Source: Marinagarivorans sp. (GTDB taxonomy: Bacteria; Pseudomonadota; Gammaproteobacteria; Pseudomonadales; Cellvibrionaceae). Taken from it: 64,000 bases of DNA. The stretch covers positions 1 through 64,000 of the forward strand of contig JANQJB010000028.1 in assembly GCA_028281865.1 (NCBI GenBank), read 5' to 3'. The notes under the pieces are model-generated. The model made no database searches. It worked only from the letters and a program-made list of their open reading frames with translations, and had not been told where the DNA came from. Positions 41,852 through 51,213 of the stretch are shown here, in pieces (positions within the stretch are counted from its first letter, which is position 1; each line of letters begins with the position of its first letter). The translations under genes were made by a program, and so were the position numbers.

Positions 41852-43276
41852 TTAGTACTTATAACTCTCCGGCTTATAAGGCCCGTCAACAGCAACGTTA
41901 ATATAGTCAGCTTGCGTCGGTGTGAGCTGAGTCAAAACACCGCCAAAGCCTTCTACCATATCTTTCGCAACTTCCTCATCAAGCTTTTTCGGCAGTACTT
42001 TTACGTACAGGTTAGCTTGTTTTTCATTTGCCGGAAGGTCGGCAAACTTTGCTTCGTACAAGTGAATTTGCGCCAGAACTTGGTTCGCGAACGAGCCGTC
42101 CATAATGCGTGATGGATGACCGGTGGCGTTGCCAAGGTTGATCAAGCGGCCTTCGGATAGAAGAATTAAATGATCATTCTGCGCTTTATTGCGATAGATT
42201 TTGTGGACTTGGGGTTTAACTTCTTCCCACTCCCACTGATCGCGCATAAAAGCGGTATCGATCTCGTTATCAAAGTGGCCGATGTTGCAGACAACAGCGC
42301 CCGATTTTAACGTTTGCAACATCGCTGCGTCGCACACATTGATATTGCCAGTTGTGGTGACAATTAAATCGGTTGTGCCCAACAGATCTTTGTTGATGTC
42401 AGAAATTTCACCGGTGTTAATGCCATTTTGATAAGGTGAAACAACTTCAAAACCGTCCATGCAGGCTTGCATTGCACAGATAGGGTCGATTTCTGAAATT
42501 TTTACGATCATCCCCTCTTGGCGCAAAGACGCTGCAGAGCCTTTACCAACGTCGCCATAACCAACGACCAAGGCTTTTTTGCCCGATAGTAAATGGTCTG
42601 TGCCGCGTTTGATACCGTCATTTAAGCTATGCCGGCAGCCGTATTTGTTGTCGTTTTTCGATTTGGTGACCGCGTCGTTTACGTTAATTGCCGGAACTTT
42701 GAGGGTGCCTTCTTCAAGCATTTCTAGCAAGCGGTGCACGCCGGTAGTGGTTTCTTCAGAGATACCGTGAATATTGTCGAGCACGCCCGGGTATTTCTCG
42801 TGTGCGAGTTGGGTGAGGTCTCCGCCGTCGTCGAGGATCATGTTTGAATCCCAAACTTCGCCGTCTTTAAGAATGGTCTGCTCAATGCACCACCAGAATT
42901 CGTCTTCGGTTTCACCCTTCCAAGCGAACACGGGTATACCCGCTGCGGCGATTGCTGCTGCAGCGTGATCTTGGGTTGAAAAGATATTGCATGAGGACCA
43001 ACGAACTTCGGCGCCAAGTGCAATCAAAGTTTCGATCAACACGGCGGTTTGAATGGTCATGTGGATGCAGCCCATGATTTTCGCGTTCTTGAGCGGTTGG
43101 CTGCCCGCGTATTTTTTGCGCAGTGCCATCAAGGCTGGCATTTCACCTTCGGCGATTTCGATTTCGCGGCGGCCCCAGGCGGCAAGCTTGTCAAATTCCT
43201 CCTGTGAACAATTAACAACTTTAAAATCGTTGAAATTGCTGGGTGCGAGAATGTCGTTTTTAAGTGCAACAGTCAT
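41852..43276 (-). CDS. ahcY: S-adenosylhomocysteinase
   Basis: 474 residues. It splits S-adenosylhomocysteine reversibly to adenosine and homocysteine with tightly bound NAD, in the cytoplasm. Family blocks: [54 protein letters not shown] (active-site Lys and Asp), [15 protein letters not shown] (NAD binding), [11 protein letters not shown], and the C-terminal [11 protein letters not shown]-like tail ending PYKPESYKY. The length fits bacterial enzymes with the extra internal segment. It is 14 bp behind metK and shares the operator in front of sahR by operon membership. Confidence 0.97.
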   Translation of the reverse strand: MTVALKNDILAPSNFNDFKVVNCSQEEFDKLAAWGRREIEIAEGEMPALMALRKKYAGSQPLKNAKIMGCIHMTIQTAVLIETLIALGAEVRWSSCNIFSTQDHAAAAIAAAGIPVFAWKGETEDEFWWCIEQTILKDGEVWDSNMILDDGGDLTQLAHEKYPGVLDNIHGISEETTTGVHRLLEMLEEGTLKVPAINVNDAVTKSKNDNKYGCRHSLNDGIKRGTDHLLSGKKALVVGYGDVGKGSAASLRQEGMIVKISEIDPICAMQACMDGFEVVSPYQNGINTGEISDINKDLLGTTDLIVTTTGNINVCDAAMLQTLKSGAVVCNIGHFDNEIDTAFMRDQWEWEEVKPQVHKIYRNKAQNDHLILLSEGRLINLGNATGHPSRIMDGSFANQVLAQIHLYEAKFADLPANEKQANLYVKVLPKKLDEEVAKDMVEGFGGVLTQLTPTQADYINVAVDGPYKPESYKY

Positions 43277-43290
43277 GTGAGTCTCCCGTT

Positions 43291-44445
43291 TTAAAGAGCC
43301 GCTTTTAAGGCTTCAGCTTTGTCTGTTTTTTCCCAAGTGAAATCGCTGATTTCACGCCCAAAGTGCCCGTAAGCCGCGCTTTGACGGTAAATGGGGCGCA
43401 ACAGGTCGAGCATTTCAATTAGGCCGCGAGGGCGTAAGTCGAAATACTCGCGAACGAGTTCAGAGATTTTGGCATCGTCGATATTGCCAGTGCCAAAAGT
43501 GTTGATTGAGATTGAGGTTGGTTCGGCGACGCCAATGGCAGAGGAAACTTGAATCTCGCATTTTTCGGCAAGGCCAGCGGCGACAATATTTTTCGCCACA
43601 TAGCGGCCCGCGTAAGCTGCGGAGCGGTCAACTTTTGATGGGTCTTTTCCGGAGAATGCACCGCCACCGTGACGTGCCATCCCGCCGTAGGTATCAACAA
43701 TAATTTTACGACCCGTTAAACCGCAGTCGCCTACCGGCCCACCGATAATGAATTGGCCGGTGGGGTTAATGTGGTATTGGGTATCGCTGTGCAGCCACTC
43801 TTCTGGCAGAGTCGGCTTGATGATGGTTTCCATCACCGCTTCGCGAATATCTGCTTGCGAAATATCGGGGTCGTGTTGAGTAGAAAGTACGACAGCGTCA
43901 ATAGCGGCCGGCTTGCCATTTTCGTAGCGCAGGCTTACTTGGCTCTTTGCGTCGGGGCGCAGCCAGGCGAGGGTGCCGTTTTTACGCATTTGTGCTTGGC
44001 GTTCAACCAGACGATGCGAATAGTAGATGGGGGCAGGCATTAATACGTCTGTCTCATTAGTTGCGAAGCCGAACATTAAACCTTGGTCGCCAGCGCCCAT
44101 ATCTTTGTTGTCGCCTTCATCGACGCCCATGGCGATATCGCCGGATTGCTTGCCGATGGCATTAAGCACCGCGCAAGAAGCACCGTCAAAACCGACGTCG
44201 CTGCTGTTATAGCCGATTTCAAGAATCACATCGCGCACTAGGTCTTCCAGGTCAATATACGTGTTGGTCCGCACTTCACCGGCGATAACGGCCATACCGG
44301 TTTTGACCATAGTCTCGACAGCAACACGGGCGTTTTTATCTTCCGCGATGATTGCGTCTAGTACCGCATCAGATATTTGGTCCGCCATTTTGTCGGGGTG
44401 GCCTTCGGAAACAGACTCCGAAGTAAAAGTAGAATATTCAGACAT
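43291..44445 (-). CDS. metK: S-adenosylmethionine synthetase
   Basis: 384 residues from the ATG at 44445, with GAGGAG eight bases ahead; the GTG five codons earlier is part of that ribosome binding site. It makes SAM from methionine and ATP. Family blocks: [20 protein letters not shown] (methionine and ATP binding), [37 protein letters not shown] and [20 protein letters not shown] (phosphate loop). It lies 24 bp behind sahR and 14 bp before ahcY, forming the SAM synthesis and SAH removal unit. Confidence 0.97.
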   Translation of the reverse strand: MSEYSTFTSESVSEGHPDKMADQISDAVLDAIIAEDKNARVAVETMVKTGMAVIAGEVRTNTYIDLEDLVRDVILEIGYNSSDVGFDGASCAVLNAIGKQSGDIAMGVDEGDNKDMGAGDQGLMFGFATNETDVLMPAPIYYSHRLVERQAQMRKNGTLAWLRPDAKSQVSLRYENGKPAAIDAVVLSTQHDPDISQADIREAVMETIIKPTLPEEWLHSDTQYHINPTGQFIIGGPVGDCGLTGRKIIVDTYGGMARHGGGAFSGKDPSKVDRSAAYAGRYVAKNIVAAGLAEKCEIQVSSAIGVAEPTSISINTFGTGNIDDAKISELVREYFDLRPRGLIEMLDLLRPIYRQSAAYGHFGREISDFTWEKTDKAEALKAAL

Positions 44446-44469
44446 CTTGGTTCTCCTCACTCAAGTTGG

Positions 44470-45438
44470 TTAACGTTTAAAATACTGCTGAAATTGAATT
44501 TGAAAGCCATTGCGCAGTGCGAGATAGCTGCTTTGGCCTGGGCTGAAGCCGGCTTCTGCCGCCCAGCGGTTGAGTTCTTCTGGTTCAAAACCCATCCATA
44601 AATCACCGCAGGCTTCCCTGGCCCACTCTTGCTCGTGATTGCACAGATCTGTTACTAAAATGGCGCCATCAGCTTTGATTGAGCGGCTAACGTCGATGAA
44701 TATTTGCTGGGGAGCAGGTGTGTGGTGCAAGACCATATTCATCAGCGCACAATCAAAGTGTTCGGGGTAGTCGTTAAGGGCTTCGGTATCGCTGTGGACG
44801 AGCTCGACTTTGTTTAAATCTTTCTCTTTAACCAGTGATTCTGCCTTGTCGAGCATGGCTTGGCTGTTATCAATCGCAACGACTTGATCGAATTCCTGGT
44901 CTAGAAGCGGGAGCAGCTCACCCTCGCCAGGGCCTATTTCGAGCACGGCATTGCGCGATGGCAGGGGTGTCTGTTTAAGCAGGTCCTTAACGCTTGGTTC
45001 ATAGACTGAAAATGCCGCAATTAGCTCTTGTTGTTCACGAAACTTGCTGGCATTTTCGCTGAAAAAGTCACTTGATACCTTGCTTCGGCTAGTGTGAATG
45101 TTATCGAGTCGTGTTTGAGCTTCTTTGTCGAGGTTTAAGTTTACAAGGCTGAGCTGAATCGCTTGTTTTGCGTTAAACAGAGGGTCAATTGGATTCAGTA
45201 CAGCGCTGCGATAGAAAATTGAATTCCCTTCTCTGCGCGTACTGACTAGGCCTGCGTTGGCTAAGACCTTTAGATGGTGACTCATGCCTGACTGTTTAAC
45301 GTCAAACACCTCGACCAACTCAAGCACCCCGTAAGAACCACGCGAAAGCAGCGCCAGAATATCAAGGCGCAGGTTGTCGCCGGCAGCTTTAAAAAGTCCG
45401 GCAAGTTCGCTTTGTACGGGGGTGTTCGATTCAGTCAT
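44470..45438 (-). CDS. sahR: SahR-type regulator: ArsR helix-turn-helix fused to a methyltransferase-like domain
   Basis: 322 residues. Residues 10-85 are an ArsR winged helix (AAGDNLRLDILALLSRGSYG, DVKQSGMSHHLKVLANAGLV). The rest is a class I SAM-methyltransferase fold with motif I VLEIGPGEGELLPLL (165-179) and the acidic residue VVAIDNSQAMLDKA, which in this family is thought to bind S-adenosylhomocysteine rather than catalyse. SahR regulators described in Proteobacteria control ahcY, metK, metF and related genes in response to SAH. Here it heads the metK-ahcY-metF row, and a perfect palindrome lies 26 bp upstream of its start, consistent with autoregulation. The name rests on architecture and context. 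Confidence 0.85.
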   Translation of the reverse strand: MTESNTPVQSELAGLFKAAGDNLRLDILALLSRGSYGVLELVEVFDVKQSGMSHHLKVLANAGLVSTRREGNSIFYRSAVLNPIDPLFNAKQAIQLSLVNLNLDKEAQTRLDNIHTSRSKVSSDFFSENASKFREQQELIAAFSVYEPSVKDLLKQTPLPSRNAVLEIGPGEGELLPLLDQEFDQVVAIDNSQAMLDKAESLVKEKDLNKVELVHSDTEALNDYPEHFDCALMNMVLHHTPAPQQIFIDVSRSIKADGAILVTDLCNHEQEWAREACGDLWMGFEPEELNRWAAEAGFSPGQSSYLALRNGFQIQFQQYFKR

Positions 45439-45463
45439 GTGCCTCAGTTTAGCAAGCGTAGGG

Positions 45464-45491
45464 ATCTATATCAAAATATTTTGATATAGAT
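45464..45491. promoter_or_regulatory. Perfect 28-bp palindrome, probable SahR operator
   Basis: The half-site ATCTATATCAAAAT is followed by its exact reverse complement. It lies 26 bp upstream of the sahR start codon. It is long, perfect and AT-rich, as expected for an ArsR-family dimer site. Control of the whole sahR-metK-ahcY row from here is inference. Confidence 0.8.
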
Positions 45492-45677
45492 ATGCGGAAT
45501 TGATTGTTCCAGATATTTTTTATGATTTTTCGTTCAGATGGATAGATTAAGCAGTAGTGTCTGTACGAAGAAGTAAAGTTGGGCCGGTACTTTGAATACC
45601 ATGAGAGTGGAATCACAGCATCAATCGCAGGTGAATGAGAAGATTGCGTACCTAATTTTTACTATCGGTGAATCTAA

Positions 45678-45690
45678 GGAGGTAGCGCTC
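45678..45690 (+). promoter_or_regulatory. ops-like element (RfaH recruitment) before the glycan cluster
   Basis: GGAGGTAGCGCTC resembles the ops consensus GGCGGTAGCGTG, with the central GGTAGCG intact. It sits about 83 bp before the first gene of a long surface-glycan cluster, where ops or JUMPstart elements are typical. RfaH binding at such sites suppresses termination and couples translation over long operons. Two positions differ from the consensus, so this is a prediction. Confidence 0.5.
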
Positions 45691-45772
45691 AGCTATATCA
45701 TTTAAACTATCTTCTCTATTCCAAGCTGTATTTTCTCTTAAGTTTAAATTTCGTAGCAGGACCATTTAACAT

Positions 45773-47440
45773 ATGCAGATTGTCATTCCGATGTCGGGTT
45801 TTGGTGAGCGATTTCGTAGAGCCGGTTACACCGTTCCAAAACCGCTAATTGAAGTGGAAGGTAAACCAATCATTTCTCATGTAATTGATATGTTTCCTGG
45901 CGAAGAAGGAATCGTATTTATTTGCAATCAAGAACATCTTGATGTGCCAGAATTTCGGATGGCTGAAATAATTTTAGACAGCTGCCCAACAGCAAAGATA
46001 CTCGGAATCCCTCCTCACAAGTTGGGTCCAATTCATGCGATTCTGCAAGTCGAAGAGTTTATTGATAAGTCTGGGCCGGTATTGGTCAACTACTGCGATT
46101 TTACCTGTTACTGGGATTGGCAGGATTTTTGTCATTTTGTTAGTTCTCCAAAATGCGATGGTGCAATTCCCGCATATCGCCATTTTCATCCTCACACCTT
46201 GGGTACAACTAATTACGCCTACATGAGAGAAAAAAATCGCTGGGCTCTGGCAATTCAAGAAAAACAACCTTATACCGATAATCGCATGGAAGAGTACGCT
46301 TCAAGTGGGACTTATTATTTTGCGGACGGCGCAAAAATGCTCGAAACGTTTAAAGAGCTCGAGGAAAAAGATATTAACTTAGGCGGCGAATACTACGTAA
46401 GTTTGGCTTACATACCTATGCTGGAGCGCGGTGCCGATATTGGGATTTATGACTTGCAGCATTTTATGCAGTGGGGAACTCCGGGTGATGTCGATGAATA
46501 CAATGCTTGGTCTAAAGCATTTCATACTTTAAATAATGCTGAGCCAAAATCGCGAACCGCTTTTGGAACCGTTATTGTGCCGATGGCGGGTCTAGGTAAA
46601 CGCTTCGCCGATGAAGGCTATAAACAAACTAAGCCATTAATCGAAGTTTCCGGTAGGTCGATGGTGTTGCAAGCAGTTGATGATCTTCCTGCGGCTGAAA
46701 AGTATGTTTTTATTATGCGTGAAGATATGCCAGGTTACGATGGCACCTGTGAAACCTTGCGAGCTACTTACACGGGGTGTGAGTTGGTAGCGGTTCCGAA
46801 TGTAACCGAAGGGCAGGCGTGTTCTGCTAAGCTGGGAATTGATTCGCTCGACGGAAAGGCAGCGGGCCCGATTACATTTGGAGCTTGTGATTTTGGTTGT
46901 TTATATGACGAAGAACAATTAAGCGCTTTGATCACTCAGGATGTGGACGTGATTGTTTGGGCAGTGCGTGGCAACGTAAACGCGATTCGCCGCCCGCAAA
47001 TGTTTGGCTGGATTGACGCGAATGATAACGGAGACATCAGTAGCGTTTCCGTAAAAACACCTCTGGCAAATCCGGAAAACGACCCGATTGTGCTGGGGAC
47101 GTTTACATTTAAGAATACTGCTGTGTTTAATAAATGCTATGCACGGTTATTGGAGCAGGATGATCGCATCAACGGCGAGTTTTATCTAGATAGCTGTATC
47201 AACCATGCCCTAGCGCTGGGCTTTAAATGTAAAATTTTTGAAGTTGATAGTTATTTATCGTGGGGAACACCTAATGACCTGCGCACGTTTGAATATTGGC
47301 AGTCGTGTTTCCACAAATGGGATTCTCATCCGTATCGCTTGGAGAATGACAGACGCGTACCGAAAGAAAAAGTGAATGATCTTTCTCAGCGGTTTAAGAA
47401 GGTTTTACCTGAACCACTTCAAGAAAAACAAGCAGGTTAA
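45773..47440 (+). CDS. Tandem sugar/polyol-phosphate nucleotidyltransferase
   Basis: 555 residues made of two homologous NTP_transferase domains (about 1-255 and 263-525). Each opens with the nucleotide-binding signature: IVIPMSGFGERFRRAGYTVP with KPLIEV, and VIVPMAGLGKRFADEGYKQT with KPLIEV. Each also has a metal-binding Asp-containing strand (YCDFTCYWDWQDF, and FGACDFGCLYDEEQL) and a YLSWGTPNDL or QHFMQWGTPGDV motif. The fold transfers NMP to a phosphorylated sugar, polyol or similar group. In Campylobacter capsule loci, related single-domain enzymes activate unusual phosphorylated building blocks. Two active-looking halves in one chain are uncommon. It is the first gene of the cluster; the next starts 20 bp later. 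Confidence 0.82.
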   Translation: MQIVIPMSGFGERFRRAGYTVPKPLIEVEGKPIISHVIDMFPGEEGIVFICNQEHLDVPEFRMAEIILDSCPTAKILGIPPHKLGPIHAILQVEEFIDKSGPVLVNYCDFTCYWDWQDFCHFVSSPKCDGAIPAYRHFHPHTLGTTNYAYMREKNRWALAIQEKQPYTDNRMEEYASSGTYYFADGAKMLETFKELEEKDINLGGEYYVSLAYIPMLERGADIGIYDLQHFMQWGTPGDVDEYNAWSKAFHTLNNAEPKSRTAFGTVIVPMAGLGKRFADEGYKQTKPLIEVSGRSMVLQAVDDLPAAEKYVFIMREDMPGYDGTCETLRATYTGCELVAVPNVTEGQACSAKLGIDSLDGKAAGPITFGACDFGCLYDEEQLSALITQDVDVIVWAVRGNVNAIRRPQMFGWIDANDNGDISSVSVKTPLANPENDPIVLGTFTFKNTAVFNKCYARLLEQDDRINGEFYLDSCINHALALGFKCKIFEVDSYLSWGTPNDLRTFEYWQSCFHKWDSHPYRLENDRRVPKEKVNDLSQRFKKVLPEPLQEKQAG

Positions 47441-47460
47441 CGCTGAAAGAGACTGTCTTC

Positions 47461-47865
47461 TTGTTAAAAAAAGAAATTAGCGTTTTTTTAATTGTTGGTG
47501 GCTCAACTGTATTGGTTGACCTGTTTTTTTATAAAATACTTTTAATTTTATCGTTTGCCGGGGTCGATTTAGCTAAGGCTGTTAGTTTTATTATTGGCAC
47601 TATTTACGCGTATTTCGCCAATCGATTTTGGACCTTTAGCCACAATAAGCCTAAAGGTCGATTTATGGTCTTTGTTGTTGTTTATTTGTTGGGTCTAGTG
47701 GCGAATGTAAGTGTTAATTCTGGTGTATTGCGTTTGCTGCCGGAACAACATGAGCTGTCCATTTATGCAGCTTTTCTTATTGCTACGGGTGTTTCTGCAA
47801 CGCTTAATTTTATTGGTATGAAATTTTTTGTTTTTAATAAACGAGTAGAAGAAACTAGCGCATGA
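47461..47865 (+). CDS. GtrA-family membrane protein
   Basis: 134 residues from a TTG start with AAAGAGA ahead. Four transmembrane segments alternate with short loops (EISVFLIVGGSTVLVDLFFY, AKAVSFIIGTIYAYFANRFW, FMVFVVVYLLGLVANVSVNS, TGVSATLNFIGMKFFVFNK). This is the GtrA fold, thought to flip undecaprenyl-phosphate-linked sugars across the inner membrane in three-component O-antigen glucosylation systems. Here its stop overlaps the next start (ATGA), and the next gene is a GT2 enzyme, matching the GtrA-GtrB order. Confidence 0.9.
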   Translation: MLKKEISVFLIVGGSTVLVDLFFYKILLILSFAGVDLAKAVSFIIGTIYAYFANRFWTFSHNKPKGRFMVFVVVYLLGLVANVSVNSGVLRLLPEQHELSIYAAFLIATGVSATLNFIGMKFFVFNKRVEETSA

Positions 47866-48563
47866 AGTTTTCCTTGGTTATCCCGTGTTATAACGAGTCG
47901 GCTAATTTGCCGTTGCTATTCGAACGCTGTAAAAAACTAGTTGATGCGGCCGAGGGAAAAGTTGAAGTTGTTATTGTTAACAATGGCTCTTCTGATGATT
48001 CCGACGAAGTATTAAATCAATTAATGTCCCAGAGCTCGGCTTGTCGCATGGTGAAGGTCGAAGTCAACCAGGGGTATGGCTTTGGTATTTTGAGCGGCTT
48101 AAAGAGCTGCGAATCCGACGTTATTGGCTGGACTCATGCAGATTTGCAAACTGACCCAATGGATTTGCTTGATGCAATTAGAATTTATGAAAAACAGGGC
48201 GAACAGCCTTTTGTCAAAGGCAAACGTTACGGTAGGCCAATTGCAGATACATTTTTTACCGTTGGTATGAGCTTCTTTGAAACAATTCTTATGCGGACCG
48301 GGCTATGGGATATTAATGCGCAGCCAACGCTCTTTCCGAAGAGCTTTTTTCAAACCTGGGATAATCCGCCTTTCGATTTTTCTCTCGATCTATACGCTTA
48401 TTACATGGCCAAAAAAGCCGGTTTGCGTATATTTCGTTTTCCTGTCCTTTTTGGGGAGCGGACCCACGGTGTTTCTAATTGGAATGTCGATTGGGAATCA
48501 AAGAAAAAATTTATCAAACGAACCATTGATTACAGCTTTGAGCTTAAGAAAAAGGTTAAGTAA
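47862..48563 (+). CDS. GT2-family glycosyltransferase (GtrB/DPM1-like)
   Basis: 233 residues. The N-terminus is the GT-A opening LVIPCYNESANLPLLFERCK, followed by VVIVNNGSSDDSDEVLNQLM and the metal and donor motif THADLQTDPMDL. It resembles dolichol- and undecaprenyl-phosphate glycosyltransferases of the DPM1/GtrB group but lacks the C-terminal membrane helices of GtrB, so it is peripheral. It probably loads a sugar onto the lipid carrier that the neighbouring GtrA protein flips. It overlaps gtrA by four bases and the next gene by one base. Confidence 0.9.
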   Translation: MKFSLVIPCYNESANLPLLFERCKKLVDAAEGKVEVVIVNNGSSDDSDEVLNQLMSQSSACRMVKVEVNQGYGFGILSGLKSCESDVIGWTHADLQTDPMDLLDAIRIYEKQGEQPFVKGKRYGRPIADTFFTVGMSFFETILMRTGLWDINAQPTLFPKSFFQTWDNPPFDFSLDLYAYYMAKKAGLRIFRFPVLFGERTHGVSNWNVDWESKKKFIKRTIDYSFELKKKVK

Positions 48564-49159
48564 TGGAGTATATCGCACATCGAATCAATACAGCCCAAGG
48601 GTTGAAAGACTTAGATCCTCGTTATGGAGTGGAGGTCGATATCCGCAGCAACGGGGATGTTATGTATATTCATCATGATCCATTCTGTGATGGTGAGATA
48701 TTTGAGCAGTGGGTTCGGTCGTTCAAGCATGGCACACTCATTTTAAATGTTAAAGAGGAGGGTCTAGAGCAACGCTTGTTAGATGTCATGTCTCAGCATG
48801 GTATTGATAATTTTTTCTTTCTCGATCAATCGTTTCCTTTTCTCGTTAAATGGTCGAAAAAAGGGCTTAATCGCGCCGCCGTTAGAGTGTCTGAATTTGA
48901 AAATATTGAAACAGCACTGACCTTAAAAGGCAAAGTCGATTGGGTTTGGGTGGATTGCTTTACACGTTTTCCGATTACAGGAGAAGAGGCAATAGAGTTA
49001 AAAACTGCCGGCTTTAAGCTTTGTTTGGTCTCGCCAGAGCTACAAGGGCGCGATGCAAAAAAAGAAATTCCCGAGTTGTATGCACTTTTGCAAGAACAAA
49101 ATATTTGTGCGGAAGCTGTATGTACAAAACGCCCCGATATTTGGGAATCGCTGAGTTAA
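48563..49159 (+). CDS. Glycerophosphodiester phosphodiesterase-like protein
   Basis: 198 residues, no signal peptide. The GDPD metal- and phosphate-binding signature is present: IAHRINTAQG (His-Arg), YGVEVDIRSNGD (Glu and Asp) and YIHHDPF (His). The remaining barrel strands can be followed (TLILNVKEEG, NFFFLDQSFPFLVKWSK, VDWVWVDCF). It is shorter than typical GDPDs (about 240-250 residues). Within the cluster, start and stop overlaps on both sides suggest that it acts on a glycerol- or polyol-phosphate intermediate of the pathway. A non-hydrolytic relative is also possible. Confidence 0.75.
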   Translation: MEYIAHRINTAQGLKDLDPRYGVEVDIRSNGDVMYIHHDPFCDGEIFEQWVRSFKHGTLILNVKEEGLEQRLLDVMSQHGIDNFFFLDQSFPFLVKWSKKGLNRAAVRVSEFENIETALTLKGKVDWVWVDCFTRFPITGEEAIELKTAGFKLCLVSPELQGRDAKKEIPELYALLQEQNICAEAVCTKRPDIWESLS

Positions 49160-51213
49160 TGGCGATAAAACTTTTTCGTCATCCACTCTTTTTGGTGGGT
49201 TTAGCTATTCGTTTGGTACTTATTAGTATTGCTGACCCCTATGCAGCATTTACTTGGTATGTGCCGTTTATGGAATCCACTTTAACTGATTTTTCCTTGG
49301 ACCCATGGCAGGGTTATTTGGATGCTGAAGGTGATCAGCAGGCATTTCCTTATGGCTATGTCATGTGGCTAATTTTACTACCTCTGACTTCGTTATTTTC
49401 GATTATTGGGCTTGAAGGTTATTTTGGGTATGCGACTACCTTGTTAGCAGTCGATGCTCTATTGCTCTACGTACTCAAAAAGTTTTTGAATATTCGTAAT
49501 CAGCTATTGCTTGTTGCTTATTGGTTGTCACCCATTGTTATTTTTGCCACTTATTGGCTTGGGTTTAATGATTTGATTCCGGTAACACTTTTATGCTGTG
49601 GACTTTATGCTTTTCGCCAGCAAAAACCAATCTTAAGTGGTGTGCTTTGTGCCGCTGCGGTCTCTGCGAAGTTAAGCATGGTATTGCCGATTCCATTTTT
49701 AGTTATTTACTTGTTTCGCACACGCTCGGTAAGACATTTATGGAAAGGTTTTGCCGTTGGGCTCTCTTGCGGACTAGTTGCGTTTATAGGACCTTTTTTG
49801 TTGTCTGCAGCAGGCATGGTGATGTTGTTCAAAAATCCAGAAATGCAGAAAACATACGAGTTTGCGATTGCGATAAGTGATAGTGTGAAAGTGTACATTC
49901 TTCCCCTCGCCTATTTGTTTATGCTTTATGTTGCTTGGCAGGTGCGCCGAATTACTTTTGAGCTTTTTTACGCAATATTGAGTATCGCGTTTTTATTGGT
50001 GTTGCTATGTACACCAGCCGCTCCTGGTTGGTTCCTGTGGTTTATTCCTCTTGTTTTAGGCTTTTTGGCTCATGGAAAGCTGCAAGATACGATAGTGATT
50101 ACACTTTTTTCATTGGTTTACGTTATTTCAGTCTTTTTAATTGCCGAGCAACCTGTCTTATTGGGAACAACTCTCGCTACGGATACTGCAAATACATTTA
50201 GAAAATTGGCTGGAACTCATGGCATTAATTTGCTGAACACGGGTTTACTTGCCTTAGGCCTGGTTATTGCGTTGCGAATATGGCGCGGTGCGGTAAGCGA
50301 AAATGATTATTTCCGCTTGAGCCGAAAACCTGTTGTATTAGGCGTTGCGGGTGATTCGGGTGCGGGCAAAGACTTTTTAGTCGACGGCCTTATTGATCTC
50401 TTTGGTAAACACTCATCGGTGCATATCTCTGGAGATGATTACCATTTATGGGATCGCCATAAACCGATGTGGCAAGTGCTAACACACTTGAATCCGAAGG
50501 CGAATGATCTGGAAAGATTTGCCAAAGACTTAATGGCACTAATTGACGGGAAGTCAATCAGTTCTCGGCACTATGATCATGAAATTGGTAAAATGACTTT
50601 GCCTCGTGTGCTCGATAGCAACGATTTTATTCTCGCAAGCGGTTTGCATACGATGCATCTACCGATATTGCGAAACTGCTATGACCTGAGCATCTATTTA
50701 GACATCGACGAAGATTTGCGCCGCTATTTCAAAATTGAGCGCGATGTTAAACAAAGAGGACACACACTTGAGAAAGTGCTGGCCTCTATTAAAAAACGCG
50801 AACGCGACAGCGAAAAATTTGTGCGTCCGCAAGCTGAGTATGCAGATCTTGTTTTATCGCTTAAACCAGCGAACCCCGAAGTTTTTAATTCGATAGATGA
50901 ACACAACCAGCTGCGGTTGAAGCTTGTTGTAGTTTCTCGCCTAGGTATGAACGAAGAATCACTCAAACGAGTGCTTGTTGGAATTTGCGGTCTGTATGTC
51001 GATATGAATGTTTCAGAAGAGAAAAATGAAATAGCGCTAACAATTGAAGGTGACACAACAGGAGAGGATATTGCACTAGCAGCCAAGAGTTTGTTTAGTG
51101 AAATTCTTGAGTTTTTAGATTACTCACCTAAATGGAAAGATGGTGTGTCGGGCTTAATGCAGCTCGTTGTTCTTTCGCATATTAATCAGTCTCTGAGCCG
51201 ACGCTTACTATAA
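49159..51213 (+). CDS. Integral-membrane GT-C-like protein fused to a PRK/uridine-kinase-like domain
   Basis: 684 residues from the ATG at 49159, which overlaps the previous stop (TAATG). Residues 1-375 contain about ten membrane helices with an aromatic, acidic first loop (PYAAFTWYVPFMESTL), reminiscent of GT-C mannosyltransferases. Residues 390-570 form a P-loop kinase: Walker A GVAGDSGAGKDFL (395-407), ISGDDYHLWDRH, LTHLNPKANDLERFAKDL and RHYDHEIGKM, which match the phosphoribulokinase/uridine kinase family. The last 115 residues are an unassigned alpha/beta domain. I know of no described protein with this combination. It suggests phosphorylation of a small molecule at the membrane, coupled to transfer. 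The next gene starts at the stop codon (TAATG). Confidence 0.82.
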   Translation: MAIKLFRHPLFLVGLAIRLVLISIADPYAAFTWYVPFMESTLTDFSLDPWQGYLDAEGDQQAFPYGYVMWLILLPLTSLFSIIGLEGYFGYATTLLAVDALLLYVLKKFLNIRNQLLLVAYWLSPIVIFATYWLGFNDLIPVTLLCCGLYAFRQQKPILSGVLCAAAVSAKLSMVLPIPFLVIYLFRTRSVRHLWKGFAVGLSCGLVAFIGPFLLSAAGMVMLFKNPEMQKTYEFAIAISDSVKVYILPLAYLFMLYVAWQVRRITFELFYAILSIAFLLVLLCTPAAPGWFLWFIPLVLGFLAHGKLQDTIVITLFSLVYVISVFLIAEQPVLLGTTLATDTANTFRKLAGTHGINLLNTGLLALGLVIALRIWRGAVSENDYFRLSRKPVVLGVAGDSGAGKDFLVDGLIDLFGKHSSVHISGDDYHLWDRHKPMWQVLTHLNPKANDLERFAKDLMALIDGKSISSRHYDHEIGKMTLPRVLDSNDFILASGLHTMHLPILRNCYDLSIYLDIDEDLRRYFKIERDVKQRGHTLEKVLASIKKRERDSEKFVRPQAEYADLVLSLKPANPEVFNSIDEHNQLRLKLVVVSRLGMNEESLKRVLVGICGLYVDMNVSEEKNEIALTIEGDTTGEDIALAAKSLFSEILEFLDYSPKWKDGVSGLMQLVVLSHINQSLSRRLL

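Noticed and set aside
41563-42112. Plus-strand frames across the ahcY-metF gap
   Set aside because: They run through two inverted-repeat elements and antisense to the 3' end of ahcY.
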